Shown: positions 35,276 through 43,821 of the stretch, piece by piece | Numbering within the stretch: position 1 is the stretch's first letter | How the letters are laid out: every line of letters begins with the position of its first letter | NCBI GenBank assembly: GCA_050486205.1 | Contig: JBJHCW010000003.1 | Span: forward strand, 310,001 to 374,000 | Length of the DNA: 64,000 bases | Direction: 5' to 3' | Source of the DNA: PWQG01 sp050486205 | Lineage (GTDB): Bacteria > Pseudomonadota > Gammaproteobacteria > Pseudomonadales > Pseudohongiellaceae | The notes under the pieces: generated by a model | Told to the model about the DNA's origin: nothing | Seen by the model: only the letters and a program-made list of their open reading frames with translations | The model's database searches: none | Program-made: the position numbers and the translations under genes

Positions 35276-35356
35276 AAAATCAATCGATGTGTTGCAGAGT
35301 CTACAACATTGCGCGGGGTTGTTGCCTGACTGCATTGTCGTACTGCAGGTATCAGA

Positions 35357-35383
35357 CGGGGGTGGCACAAAGTACCACCCCCG
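35357..35383 (-). terminator. Strong hairpin between receptor 3 and the RidA-cytochrome operon
   Basis: CGGGGGTGGCAC (35357-35368) pairs with GTACCACCCCCG (35372-35383) with one wobble, loop of three bases. It lies 46 bases after the receptor 3 stop and 116 bases before the RidA-cytochrome start. No T-run follows, so partial termination or 3'-end processing is as likely as full termination. Confidence 0.65.
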
Positions 35384-35428
35384 CTGACAGATCACGTTGT
35401 TACACGTTGTTTATCACATCCGGTACGA

Positions 35429-37993
35429 TCAGAAATCGTACTGGAGTCGACCGTACAGGAACCGACCGTTCGGGCTGTAAGCCGTTGAGGTCAGGTATCG
35501 GTTGCTGGTGGTCGGTCCGATGTCGATGTCACGGGTGCGCGGTGGCATCTTGTCGAAGATGTTGTCCGCACCCACAACAACCGAGAAGTTCTCACGGAAC
35601 GTGTAGCCAACCTCACCACTGAAGATGATGGCATCATCAACCCAGTAGTCACGACTTGGATCCGCGTTGATCGGTGCCAGCTTGTAACGATCGTAGTAAT
35701 TGGCCTGGGCCGTGATGCGCAGGTCACCGATGAAGTGGCTGGCGCGGAAGTTGCCACGGTTGGCCGGGATACGATCGGTCAGGTTGATCCGTGCTGAACG
35801 GGTCAGAAGCTCTTCGGTAAACGAGTCAATGGACTGATCACTGTAGGCCCATGAGGCGTTGAACACGGTACGGCTCTGGTTGTCCCAGTTACGGGTATAG
35901 GAGGCAACCACTTCGACGCCTTCATTGGTGGTATCCATGTCATTGGTGTAATAACGGATACGGGTCAGGTCACCGGCACCTGATATACCGGACTCCTGCA
36001 GCTCCTGCGCAATCTCGGGTGTGATTTCGAAGAAGCTGGAGTTCAGGATACGGTCCTTCATCTTGATGCGGTAGTAGTCCACTGTCAGGTCCACCGGGCC
36101 CAGCTGGGTAGTGATACCGGCCGCCAGGTTACGCGATTTCTCCGGTGTCAGTTCCTGGCCACCAAAACGCACCGAGATCGGGTTTGTCGGCGGGATCTGA
36201 CCCTGTGCGGTCGGGATGTTGTCCACAACACCGGTTGACAGGTTGGAGATGTTGGCCTGACCCGGAGACGGTGCCCGGAAGCCGGTGCTGGCCGTGGCAC
36301 GGAAGTTGGTGTTGTCTGTCACACGATAACGCATGGACAGCTTGCCGTTGGTGGTATCACCAAAGCTGTCATAGAAGTCCTCGTAACGCAGAGCAGCACC
36401 CAGCAACAGTCGCTCGGTCACGTCTGCTTCCACGTCCACGTAGAAGGCCCAGTTCTTGCGGTCCCACCGGCCGGTTTGTGCAGGACTGAAGCCCTGGAAG
36501 CCATTGGCGCCAATCAGCGAGCCCTGCGCAATAAACGGACCGGCTTCCCATGAGGCCTCGTCGTAGTTTTCGGTGGTGAACATCTCACGACGCCATTCCA
36601 TACCGTAGGCAAGGCTTAGCGGCGCAAACAGACCATCAACTTCGATGGGTGTGACCAGGTCAATGCCAAAGGTGTTTTCCGTGGTCGTGTAGATACCTGG
36701 ACGGAAGAACGTGGGAGTATCCGGGCCCAGTGAAGGGTTGGTGGTGTTGTACAGGAAGTAGTCCACTTCCGAGTAACCCAGGCCCAGGCTCACGTCATAA
36801 CGGGTGCCGTTGTCGAATTCACCGCGAATACCGGTGGTGTTGGATACGTCCATCAGGTTGGCACCGAACTGCGGCGTATAACCACCCGGCCACCACTCCA
36901 GGAAGGTGAAGCAATCCGGATCGCTCAGTCCGTAGGAGTAGGCAGCAAGAGAGCTGGTACCGAACTCGGCGTTGGGGCCAGTCGGGATGACCGGGCAATT
37001 GGCAGTGCCGTCCGGTGTCAGGTCAAAAAACAGCTGGTTCGAGCCCAGTGTGAAGATACCGTTGGTGTTTTCCGGGTTACGGAAGAAGAAGCCGAGATCG
37101 GTATCTTTCTCGCTGTAGCCACCAAAGCTGTAGAACTCCTGATTCTGGCTCAACTGGATGCCGGCGTTGACAAAAAAGTTGAAGCTGTCCTGCTTTGGCA
37201 GACCCGTTCGCATCACGGTGTCGGTGGTCAGCGATGACTCCAGGATGGCGATGTTGCCGCGATCCAGGATGGCCTGAGCGTCGCCACGCTGCATGGCACG
37301 GTTGGTGGGCTGCTGGTTCAGGGTGTCAAAGCTGATGCTGACAAAGCCATCCGGCCCAAGGGGCAGGCCGACGTTGCCTGCCAGATAATGAGACTCACCG
37401 TCACTGCTGTTGGTGTACAGACCTGTGCGGTATTCCAGTGTTACGCCTTCGCGGTTTTCTTTCAGGCGGAAGTTCATCACACCCGCAATGGCGTCAGAGC
37501 CGTACTGGGCAGATGCACCGTCACGCAGCACTTCCAGCTGCTGGATGGCGATTGGCGGAATCATTGATGTATCCACGAAGTGGGTACCGGTGTTGCCGTA
37601 CTGGATGGCTGCAGAGCGGTGACGACGCTTGCTGTTCACCAGGATCAGTGTGTTGTCAGCCGGCAGGCCACGAAGCTGATTCGGACGCACCAGCGACTGG
37701 GTGTCGCTGATGTCACGTGCTTCCACGTTGAAAGAGGGGACCAGGTTGCGCATCAGGTCGTTGATGTCAGTGGTGCCCTGCTCACGGAAGTCACCACCGC
37801 CGATCACATCGATCGGTGCCATGGAGTCTACTGCTGTGCGTGGTGCGGCACGGGAGCCGGTTACCACCACTTCTTCCAGTTGTGGGGCCTGTTGCGCATA
37901 AACGCCAGTGCTCATGGTGCTCGCAGCAGTTGCCACGAAGCCAGCCAGCACCAACGTTGATGAGAACGTGTGGATATAGGGTATTTTTTTCAT
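35429..37993 (-). CDS. TonB-dependent outer-membrane receptor 3
   Basis: 854-residue TonB-dependent receptor of a different subtype from receptors 1 and 2. Signal peptide at 1-34 (VATAASTMSTGVYAQQ), TonB box/plug start QLEEVVVTGSRAAPRT, plug motifs NQLRGLPADNTLILVNSKRR and LEVLRDGASAQYGSDAIAGVMNFRL, and a barrel closing with FLYGRLQYDF. AAGGAAG lies 7 bases before the ATG. Its promoter carries the AGGTTT triple repeat in the same geometry as that of the flavin oxidase, and the RidA-cytochrome and RidA genes follow downstream, so it is the likely substrate entry port of the oxidation module. Confidence 0.92.
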   Translation of the reverse strand: MKKIPYIHTFSSTLVLAGFVATAASTMSTGVYAQQAPQLEEVVVTGSRAAPRTAVDSMAPIDVIGGGDFREQGTTDINDLMRNLVPSFNVEARDISDTQSLVRPNQLRGLPADNTLILVNSKRRHRSAAIQYGNTGTHFVDTSMIPPIAIQQLEVLRDGASAQYGSDAIAGVMNFRLKENREGVTLEYRTGLYTNSSDGESHYLAGNVGLPLGPDGFVSISFDTLNQQPTNRAMQRGDAQAILDRGNIAILESSLTTDTVMRTGLPKQDSFNFFVNAGIQLSQNQEFYSFGGYSEKDTDLGFFFRNPENTNGIFTLGSNQLFFDLTPDGTANCPVIPTGPNAEFGTSSLAAYSYGLSDPDCFTFLEWWPGGYTPQFGANLMDVSNTTGIRGEFDNGTRYDVSLGLGYSEVDYFLYNTTNPSLGPDTPTFFRPGIYTTTENTFGIDLVTPIEVDGLFAPLSLAYGMEWRREMFTTENYDEASWEAGPFIAQGSLIGANGFQGFSPAQTGRWDRKNWAFYVDVEADVTERLLLGAALRYEDFYDSFGDTTNGKLSMRYRVTDNTNFRATASTGFRAPSPGQANISNLSTGVVDNIPTAQGQIPPTNPISVRFGGQELTPEKSRNLAAGITTQLGPVDLTVDYYRIKMKDRILNSSFFEITPEIAQELQESGISGAGDLTRIRYYTNDMDTTNEGVEVVASYTRNWDNQSRTVFNASWAYSDQSIDSFTEELLTRSARINLTDRIPANRGNFRASHFIGDLRITAQANYYDRYKLAPINADPSRDYWVDDAIIFSGEVGYTFRENFSVVVGADNIFDKMPPRTRDIDIGPTTSNRYLTSTAYSPNGRFLYGRLQYDF

Positions 37994-38083
37994 TTACTTG
38001 CTTCCTTTGATCTCGAGTATTGAAGGCTTGCAGTAACGTCTTCTCTTGGTTTTCTCTTTGGTTCTTCTTTTGCAAACAGATTG

Positions 38084-38134
38084 ATTATTGAATTGGAGCG
38101 CCTGAAAGTCCTCCCGAAAACCTTCTCAATACCT
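38084..38134 (-). promoter_or_regulatory. Activated promoter of receptor 3: three 11-bp direct repeats
   Basis: Minus strand: AGGTAT (38134-38129), AGGTTT (38123-38118) and AGGACT (38112-38107), 11 bp apart, the last 17 bp before a -10-like AATAAT (38089-38084). Over the 36 bases beginning TTTAGTAGGT the sequence agrees with the flavin oxidase promoter at 28 positions. Confidence 0.85.
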
Positions 38135-38227
38135 ACTAAATGACTATAAAAAAGGTCCGGAAGCCATATCTGGTGCGGCTTTCCAACATTTGCTGATCAT
38201 AAATTGACCAGCGTCCACGAGGGCGGC

Positions 38228-40384
38228 TCAGCGTGAACTGAGTCGTTCCTGGTAGCCGTAGTTACCGGTTCGCTGTGCTTTATGCACGTCGAATTCCTGC
38301 CACTCCTGATCACTCCAGAGGTTGTTCCGGATCATCAGGTACTGGTTGTTGTAGGCCGCCCGCGACACGGGGCTGAGCTCTACACCGGTGATAGATGCCA
38401 TGGAGGTAACGCCTTCCATCAGGCGGCGCTGCCATTGTATGCCGGGCCCGAGCTGATCCAGCAGGGCGTGGTAGCGGGGGGATTCCAGAACCCGGTCGGG
38501 AAACAGTTTTTCGCTGACCTGGGCCATGTTGTACAGTCGCCGGAGCTGAACCGGTCGCAGTTGGCTCCAATACGCGATGCCACGATCAATGTCACCGAGC
38601 ATGAAGCTCAGGGCACCGTTATTGTAATAGTAGTCTGGGTCATCTATCAGTGCTTGCGCCAGCGCGTCACTGTCTGGCGTGATGTTGCCTTCAAGAAAAT
38701 CTACAACAATGGTGCTGTAATGAGCGATGATGCCCTCTGTATCGACTCGCTTCAGCTGATCCAGATAGACCTGGGCCTGACGGAAATCACCCAGAAAAGC
38801 GAGATTGACAGCAGTCGTGCCGAGAAAGCCGATGTGGTACGGCCGTTGTTGAAGCTGACTGCGACGGGCCATAAGCAGATTCTGCGGCGTTTCCACGCTG
38901 TAGCGATAACTCCAGACCTCATCGGGCGTGACTTCGAAGGGCGCGTTGTCCGCCACCTGATCCAGCAGTCGTGATGCTTCGTCGTACATACGTGCGCCAA
39001 TCAGCAGCAGCGCATAGTGCGCGATGGCAAAATCCGGGGGTGAGCCACTGAGTATCAATTCGCGCAACTGGATCTCCTGCTGCACATAGTTCGCACCCTG
39101 CATGCGCAACTTGATGGCCCTGATTGAGTCCAGTATGTCACTTTCGGGGTCTATACGATAGATCTCCCTGTGCACGTTCATGACCAGGCCATACAGCTCA
39201 TCAATCTTGCCCATACTGCTGTACACAGCAAGATTGTTGGCAGCCGTGGCGGCGCCGGCATAGGCATTGAGGAAGTCCGGGTCAAGTTCCACCGCGGCCA
39301 GATAGTAGTCGATGGCCTTGTGAAAGTCCTCGGGACTCCACTGGTTATAATAGAATTCACCGCGCAGAAATGTCTGATAGGCCAGTGCGTTGGTTGTGCC
39401 CCAGTCGTGCATCTGCGAGCGTTCCTGTTCATCCAGATGGATGCTCAGTGCGCTGACCACATTGGTGGCGATTTCGTCCTGCACCGCAAAGATGTCATCC
39501 AGCAGCAGGTCAAACTGGTCAGAATATTCCTGCACACCATCGCTGGTGCGGAACAGCTGCACGATCACCCGCAACCGCCCGTGCGAGGTGTAGACACTGC
39601 CACGCAGCAAGTGGTCGGCCTGGTGGGCGTAGTGACTGTCGGACTGCAGATTCGCCGCGAGGTAACCCGGGTCACGCGGTGGTGACAGTACCTGCAGGTG
39701 GTTCAGTTTGGCCAGGTTGTGCACCAGGGACTCCCGGATACCTTCGGCAAGTATCAGATTCTCATCATTCAGGTCGCGGGTGACAAAAGGCATGACCACC
39801 AGTCGGGTGACGCTGTTGGCTTCGGTCTGGACATCGTCCGGGCTGGTGATGAATGGCAGGCTGATGACCACAATGGCCAGAACCGCTGCCAGGGCCAGTC
39901 CCTTGACCCAGGTGGCGACCTGGCCTGCGCCGGATTGGGGCACTGGCGCCGGAACCTGCCTGTCAGCGGTTGTGTTCATGGCCGCGCTGTCTGTTGCCGG
40001 CGTACCCACCGCCCATGGCGCTACGGGTGCGATCAGGGTGTATCCGCGCTTTGGTATGGTCTTGATATAATTCGGTTTCTGGGCGCTGTCGTTGAGTGCA
40101 CTGCGCAGTTCTGCAATGGCCTTGTGTACTGCATGGTCGGTGGCAATGGGGGAGCGCCACAGATTCTCCAGCAGTTCTGCCGGGCTAATTACACTGCCGG
40201 GGCGTTCTGCAAGGTAACGCAGTACATCCATACTGCGAGGTGTGACTTTGGTTTCTTTGGTGACTGTTTCTGATGTCGAATCAAGGCCGTCACCACAATA
40301 TTCCAGGGTGCAGGCCGAAAGGGAAACCCGCCAGTCGCCAATCCGGACAAAACGGCTTTCTATGTGTGTGGGTTCTTGTGTCAT
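38228..40384 (-). CDS. ToxR/CadC-type membrane regulator 2 with periplasmic TolB-like/TPR region
   Basis: 718-residue paralogue of regulator 1. Winged helix at about 48-120 (RSMDVLRYLAERPGSVISPA, TDHAVHKAIAELRSAL as recognition helix, YIKTIPKRGYTLIAPV). Membrane span at about 160-180 (VKGLALAAVLAIVVISLPFI). Periplasmic TolB-like segment (RLVVMPFVTRDLNDENLILA, HLLRGSVYTSHGRLRVIVQL), then TPR-like repeats (YYLAAVELDPDFLNAYAGAA). The recognition helix is nearly identical to that of regulator 1, fitting the shared AGGTTT operators. On the minus strand TATAAT at 40408-40403 gives a likely -10 with a very short leader. It lies between receptor 3 and the divergent oxidase gene, both with such operators. 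Confidence 0.85.
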   Translation of the reverse strand: MTQEPTHIESRFVRIGDWRVSLSACTLEYCGDGLDSTSETVTKETKVTPRSMDVLRYLAERPGSVISPAELLENLWRSPIATDHAVHKAIAELRSALNDSAQKPNYIKTIPKRGYTLIAPVAPWAVGTPATDSAAMNTTADRQVPAPVPQSGAGQVATWVKGLALAAVLAIVVISLPFITSPDDVQTEANSVTRLVVMPFVTRDLNDENLILAEGIRESLVHNLAKLNHLQVLSPPRDPGYLAANLQSDSHYAHQADHLLRGSVYTSHGRLRVIVQLFRTSDGVQEYSDQFDLLLDDIFAVQDEIATNVVSALSIHLDEQERSQMHDWGTTNALAYQTFLRGEFYYNQWSPEDFHKAIDYYLAAVELDPDFLNAYAGAATAANNLAVYSSMGKIDELYGLVMNVHREIYRIDPESDILDSIRAIKLRMQGANYVQQEIQLRELILSGSPPDFAIAHYALLLIGARMYDEASRLLDQVADNAPFEVTPDEVWSYRYSVETPQNLLMARRSQLQQRPYHIGFLGTTAVNLAFLGDFRQAQVYLDQLKRVDTEGIIAHYSTIVVDFLEGNITPDSDALAQALIDDPDYYYNNGALSFMLGDIDRGIAYWSQLRPVQLRRLYNMAQVSEKLFPDRVLESPRYHALLDQLGPGIQWQRRLMEGVTSMASITGVELSPVSRAAYNNQYLMIRNNLWSDQEWQEFDVHKAQRTGNYGYQERLSSR

Positions 40385-40601
40385 AAGCGCCTGATTTTTT
40401 AGATTATAGAATCAAAAACAACGTGCCTGGTCAAGTCTTTGATGGGTCTGTTGGCAAATTGTCAGTTTGATCGCCTTGTTGCGCTTCGGTTTGTTGAATG
40501 CCTTGAGTTCACTTTACGGTCTGTTCCAGTCCGAACCTTTGCGCCTGCTCAAGTCCTGAGCAGATATCTGTACACAGGTCTGAGCAAGAATCGGGCCACC
40601 G

Positions 40602-40619
40602 CTACGTCAAATGACGTAG
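40602..40619. promoter_or_regulatory. Perfect 18-bp palindrome in the oxidase control region
   Basis: CTACGTCA-AA-TGACGTAG with 8-base perfect arms. It lies 218 bases from the regulator 2 start and 340 from the oxidase start. A dimeric repressor or activator site is likely; no candidate protein is identified. Confidence 0.5.
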
Positions 40620-40830
40620 TGATGGCGGCTCGGCTTCACAGGTGGTGCGGGCATTGCCTGTCTCGTATACGCAGGATGTTCCGATGTGGTTTGCCGCCCT
40701 GATGTGGTGCCTGTATCATCGGTCTGCACCAGGAGCGGGCGGTCGGTTTGCCGGGTTCAGCCTGGGCGGTTATCAATGCCCTCTTTTACGGGCTGACTGC
40801 ACGGCTCGTCACGTCTTGCGACACTTTAGT

Positions 40831-40882
40831 AGGTTTTAGGAAGCTTTCAGTCAGGACTTTTTTGCCTGACTGCCCAGATAAT
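40831..40882 (+). promoter_or_regulatory. Activated promoter of the flavin oxidase: three 11-bp direct repeats
   Basis: AGGTTT (40831-40836), AGCTTT (40842-40847) and AGGACT (40853-40858) at 11-bp spacing; the third is 18 bp before a -10-like GATAAT (40877-40882). The start codon is 77 bases further. Arrangement and orientation match the receptor 3 promoter. Confidence 0.85.
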
Positions 40883-40959
40883 TGCCGTTGCTGCGAGCGC
40901 TACGTGCGGGACTCGCCCTACGGTTATAACAGAATTACGAATTACAGAGGATTAATTCA

Positions 40960-42534
40960 GTGTCAAAACCAGTCACTCGCCGGGAATTTCTGAATCTGAT
41001 CGCTGCTGCCAGTGGCACAGCTACCGCACTTGCCATTGGTGGATCGTTGGGCCTGATACCTGCCAGCGCGTCCGCTACTGTTCCGCAGTTGGCCGCGCTC
41101 AATGGTGCGCGCAGGAAAGTGGCCATACTCGGCGGCGGACTCTCGGGTCTGACAGTGGCCTATGAGCTGGGCAAGCTCGGCTACGATTGCGAGGTACTGG
41201 AGTCGTCGCCGCGCTGTGGTGGACGGATAATGACGGTTCGCCACGGTGATGTGATTGACGAAATCGGCAACCCCCAGCGCGTGCTGTTCGATGACGAGCC
41301 GCATATGTACTTCAACTGTGGCGCGGCCCGCATTCCGAGCACTCACAGAAACACCTTGCACTATTGCCGGGAACTGGACGTCGAGCTGGAGCTGTTCATC
41401 AATGAGAACAAGCAGGCCTGGGTTCAGGATGACAATTTTAATGAAGGTCGACCGGTGCGAAATATCGATTTCAGCACCAACATCAAGGGTTTCATGGCAG
41501 AAATGCTGCACAAGGCTTTTGACCGATATGACATGGATCAGCCCTTCACCGATGAGGAAGGTGAGAAATTACTGACCGTGCTCAGACAGTTCGGCGATCT
41601 TGACCAGGACGGCAACTTCACAGGCAGCATGCGTGCCGGTTATGCCGAGGGTGGCTTTGTGACGACTCCCACGCAGAAGGAGTTGATTCACTACAGTGAG
41701 CTGTTGAAGGCTGATGCCAGCATATTCCGTTCGGTGTTATTGGAAAATGAAGGCGAAACCGGCCCGATCCTCATGGCGCCTCGTGGTGGCATGGACATGA
41801 TTGTCAAAGGTTTTGAGAGGGTACTGCAGGGCAAAATCCGGTATAACGCCATGGTCATGTCAGTCAACGTCAAGGATAACGGTGTGGACGTGGTGTACGA
41901 GCAGAACGGTCAGCGCCGCCTGGTAGAGGCTGACTACGTCTTTAACTGCATTCCAACTCACCTGATGGCAGGTATTACCAACAATTTCCCTGAAGAGTAT
42001 CGTTCGGCGCTCAAATATATCCGACGTGGCGAAGCATTCAAGGCTGCGTTCCAGGCCAGGGAACGCTTCTGGGAGAAACAGGATATTTACGGTGGCATCA
42101 GTTGGACCAACCAGCGCATTCGTCAGATCTGGTACCCGGCCCACAGTATCGGCAAGGCCAAGGGAGTCATCCTGGCGGCCTATGACTACGGCGGTGGCAT
42201 GCACTTCACGCGCATGACCCAGGAAGAGCGTATTGAAGAGTTGCTGCGGCAGGGCGAAAAAGTGCATCCCGACTATCGCAGCAAGGTTGAGCACGGTATC
42301 ACCATCGCCTGGCACCGGATGAACCACATGCTGGGTTGCTCTGCGCGCTGGGGGGTGATGACACCAGAGGCAGAGGTACATTATCGTAATCTGCAGGCCC
42401 CGGTTGGTAACCACTATATGATAGGTGACCAGATCAGCCGCCGCTCAGCGTGGATGGAAAGCGCCATTCAGTCAGCACACCTGGCAATGGCTGATATGGA
42501 TCGCAAGGTGCGCGCCGAACTGGCTGCCGCCTGA
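40960..42534 (+). CDS. Tat-exported flavin amine/L-amino-acid oxidase
   Basis: 524-residue FAD-dependent oxidoreductase of the monoamine-oxidase/L-amino-acid-oxidase superfamily. Twin-arginine signal TRREFLNLIAAASGTATALA; FAD-binding GxGxxG as VAILGGGLSGLTVAYELGKL (58-63) with Glu81 at the end of the second strand; GGRI motif; MYFNCGAARIP as in LAAO (NLGPMRLP in snake enzymes); and the C-terminal GDQISRRSAWMESAIQSAH flavin contact. It should oxidise an amine or amino acid to an imine in the periplasm. GTG start with AGAGG 9 bases upstream. The nearby exported RidA and RidA-cytochrome supply the chemistry for the next step. Substrate unknown; protoporphyrinogen-oxidase-like or tryptophan-type activity cannot be excluded. 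Confidence 0.88.
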   Translation: MSKPVTRREFLNLIAAASGTATALAIGGSLGLIPASASATVPQLAALNGARRKVAILGGGLSGLTVAYELGKLGYDCEVLESSPRCGGRIMTVRHGDVIDEIGNPQRVLFDDEPHMYFNCGAARIPSTHRNTLHYCRELDVELELFINENKQAWVQDDNFNEGRPVRNIDFSTNIKGFMAEMLHKAFDRYDMDQPFTDEEGEKLLTVLRQFGDLDQDGNFTGSMRAGYAEGGFVTTPTQKELIHYSELLKADASIFRSVLLENEGETGPILMAPRGGMDMIVKGFERVLQGKIRYNAMVMSVNVKDNGVDVVYEQNGQRRLVEADYVFNCIPTHLMAGITNNFPEEYRSALKYIRRGEAFKAAFQARERFWEKQDIYGGISWTNQRIRQIWYPAHSIGKAKGVILAAYDYGGGMHFTRMTQEERIEELLRQGEKVHPDYRSKVEHGITIAWHRMNHMLGCSARWGVMTPEAEVHYRNLQAPVGNHYMIGDQISRRSAWMESAIQSAHLAMADMDRKVRAELAAA

Positions 42535-42678
42535 ACCGAGCCCCGGCAGTATCCGGTGTCGTCCGTGTGGGGATGGGCGGCGCCGGGCCGGGCTTTGTTG
42601 GTGCCTGTTGCTGACGGACCAGCGCAGTGGCAGAATTGATCCGCCTCCCCTGAACGCTGACTGCAGAAGGATTTTTGC

Positions 42679-43821
42679 ATGGCGCCCCGATATCCCGATT
42701 CCGATTGGCGTGATCGTCAGTGCCTGAATTGTGGGCATATGCTGCAAGGCCCCTGGTGCCACCATTGTGGTCAGCCGGTCAAGGGCATGGTTCGTCATTT
42801 CACATCCATCATTGGCGATGTGGCCGACACGCTGTTTGAGTACGATGGCCGGATCTGGCGCACGCTGGTACCACTTTATTTCCGACCCGGTCGTATCACC
42901 TGTGACTTTATTGCTGGCAGACGTATGCGCTACGTACTGCCTTTTCGTCTGTTCTTCGTACTCAGCGTGGTTACCTTTCTGATGCTGCAGTTTGTGTTTA
43001 TGCCCCAGGGTGTGGGTTTCAACCTGACGGGTAGTTCCTCATTTGCAGATCTGGATACCAGAGATGCTGTTATCAGCGAGCGGGATGAGGCGATATCCGA
43101 GCTGGAACAGACCCTGCGGTCGATGGAGGCAGATCCGCTGACCCGGTCCGCAGCTGGCGGCGTGCGCACAGCCATTGCTGCGGTCTACCAGGACGCCAAT
43201 CGTCGCCTGGAGGAGCTGGGCTTCGAACCGGAGGAGTTGCCGGAAAATGTCAGGGCTTCCCGTGTAACTCCTCCTGACCCCGGGTTCTGGATTCCGGGAG
43301 AGCAGGAAATAGATCTGGCCTGGCTGCCCCGGCGGGCCAATGATCAGCTCAATATCTGGGCCCAGCGCGCCGCCACCAATATAGAAAGAGCGGGCGAGGA
43401 CCCCAGTCGACTGACCCGGGAAATGTTCAATCTTCTGCCAGTAGTGCTGTTTGTGTTGATGCCGGTTTTTGCCCTGCTGCTCAAATGTTTCTATATCCTG
43501 AGCGGGCGTCTGTATATGGAACATCTGATTGTGGCGTTGCACAGCCACAGTTTTCTGTTTCTTGGTATTCTGATCTCTGGTCTTCTGGCACTGCTGGGCA
43601 ATGTGCTGGCTGACGTTGCAGTAGCAGGCGCGCTGTTGAATTTCCTGTTTCAGATTTCACTCGCCTGGCTGCTGTTGTATCTGTTGTTGATGCAGAAACG
43701 GGTCTATGGCCAGGGTTGGGGCATAACGGTGTTCAAATACTTTGCGCTTGGCAGCCTTTATTCAGTACTGATAGTACTCGGTGTGATCTCCGCCGCTGTT
43801 ATCAGCCTGGTGATCATGTGA
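42679..43821 (+). CDS. DUF3667 membrane protein with zinc ribbon
   Basis: 380 residues. The N-terminus has a zinc ribbon (Cys15, Cys18, Cys27, Cys30 in CLNCGHMLQGPWCHHCGQ), followed by the DUF3667 block DVADTLFEYDGRIWRTLVPL and FRPGRITCDFIAGRRMRYVL. There are about five membrane spans: one near 95-112 and a cluster from 255 to the end. A soluble, Glu-rich loop (about 115-250) lies between. Function unknown. AGAAGG is about 9 bases before the ATG. Its stop abuts the stop of the convergent reductase gene with no gap. Confidence 0.8.
   Translation: MAPRYPDSDWRDRQCLNCGHMLQGPWCHHCGQPVKGMVRHFTSIIGDVADTLFEYDGRIWRTLVPLYFRPGRITCDFIAGRRMRYVLPFRLFFVLSVVTFLMLQFVFMPQGVGFNLTGSSSFADLDTRDAVISERDEAISELEQTLRSMEADPLTRSAAGGVRTAIAAVYQDANRRLEELGFEPEELPENVRASRVTPPDPGFWIPGEQEIDLAWLPRRANDQLNIWAQRAATNIERAGEDPSRLTREMFNLLPVVLFVLMPVFALLLKCFYILSGRLYMEHLIVALHSHSFLFLGILISGLLALLGNVLADVAVAGALLNFLFQISLAWLLLYLLLMQKRVYGQGWGITVFKYFALGSLYSVLIVLGVISAAVISLVIM

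Larger units (their letters stand above)
40385..40959. other. 575-bp divergent control region (regulator 2 / flavin oxidase)
   Basis: No convincing gene is present; short open frames lack ribosome-binding sites and family features. Contents: -10-like TATAAT for regulator 2 (40403-40408, minus), dyad GCTCA-n5-TGAGC (40547-40561), a perfect 18-base palindrome CTACGTCA-AA-TGACGTAG (40602-40619), and the triple-repeat oxidase promoter (40831-40882). The length is unusual for this gene-dense window and fits several regulators acting here. Confidence 0.6.

Noticed and set aside
40439..40993. Three overlapping small frames in the 575-base control region
   Set aside because: They overlap each other, lack ribosome-binding sites and families, and the last crosses the GTG start of the oxidase.
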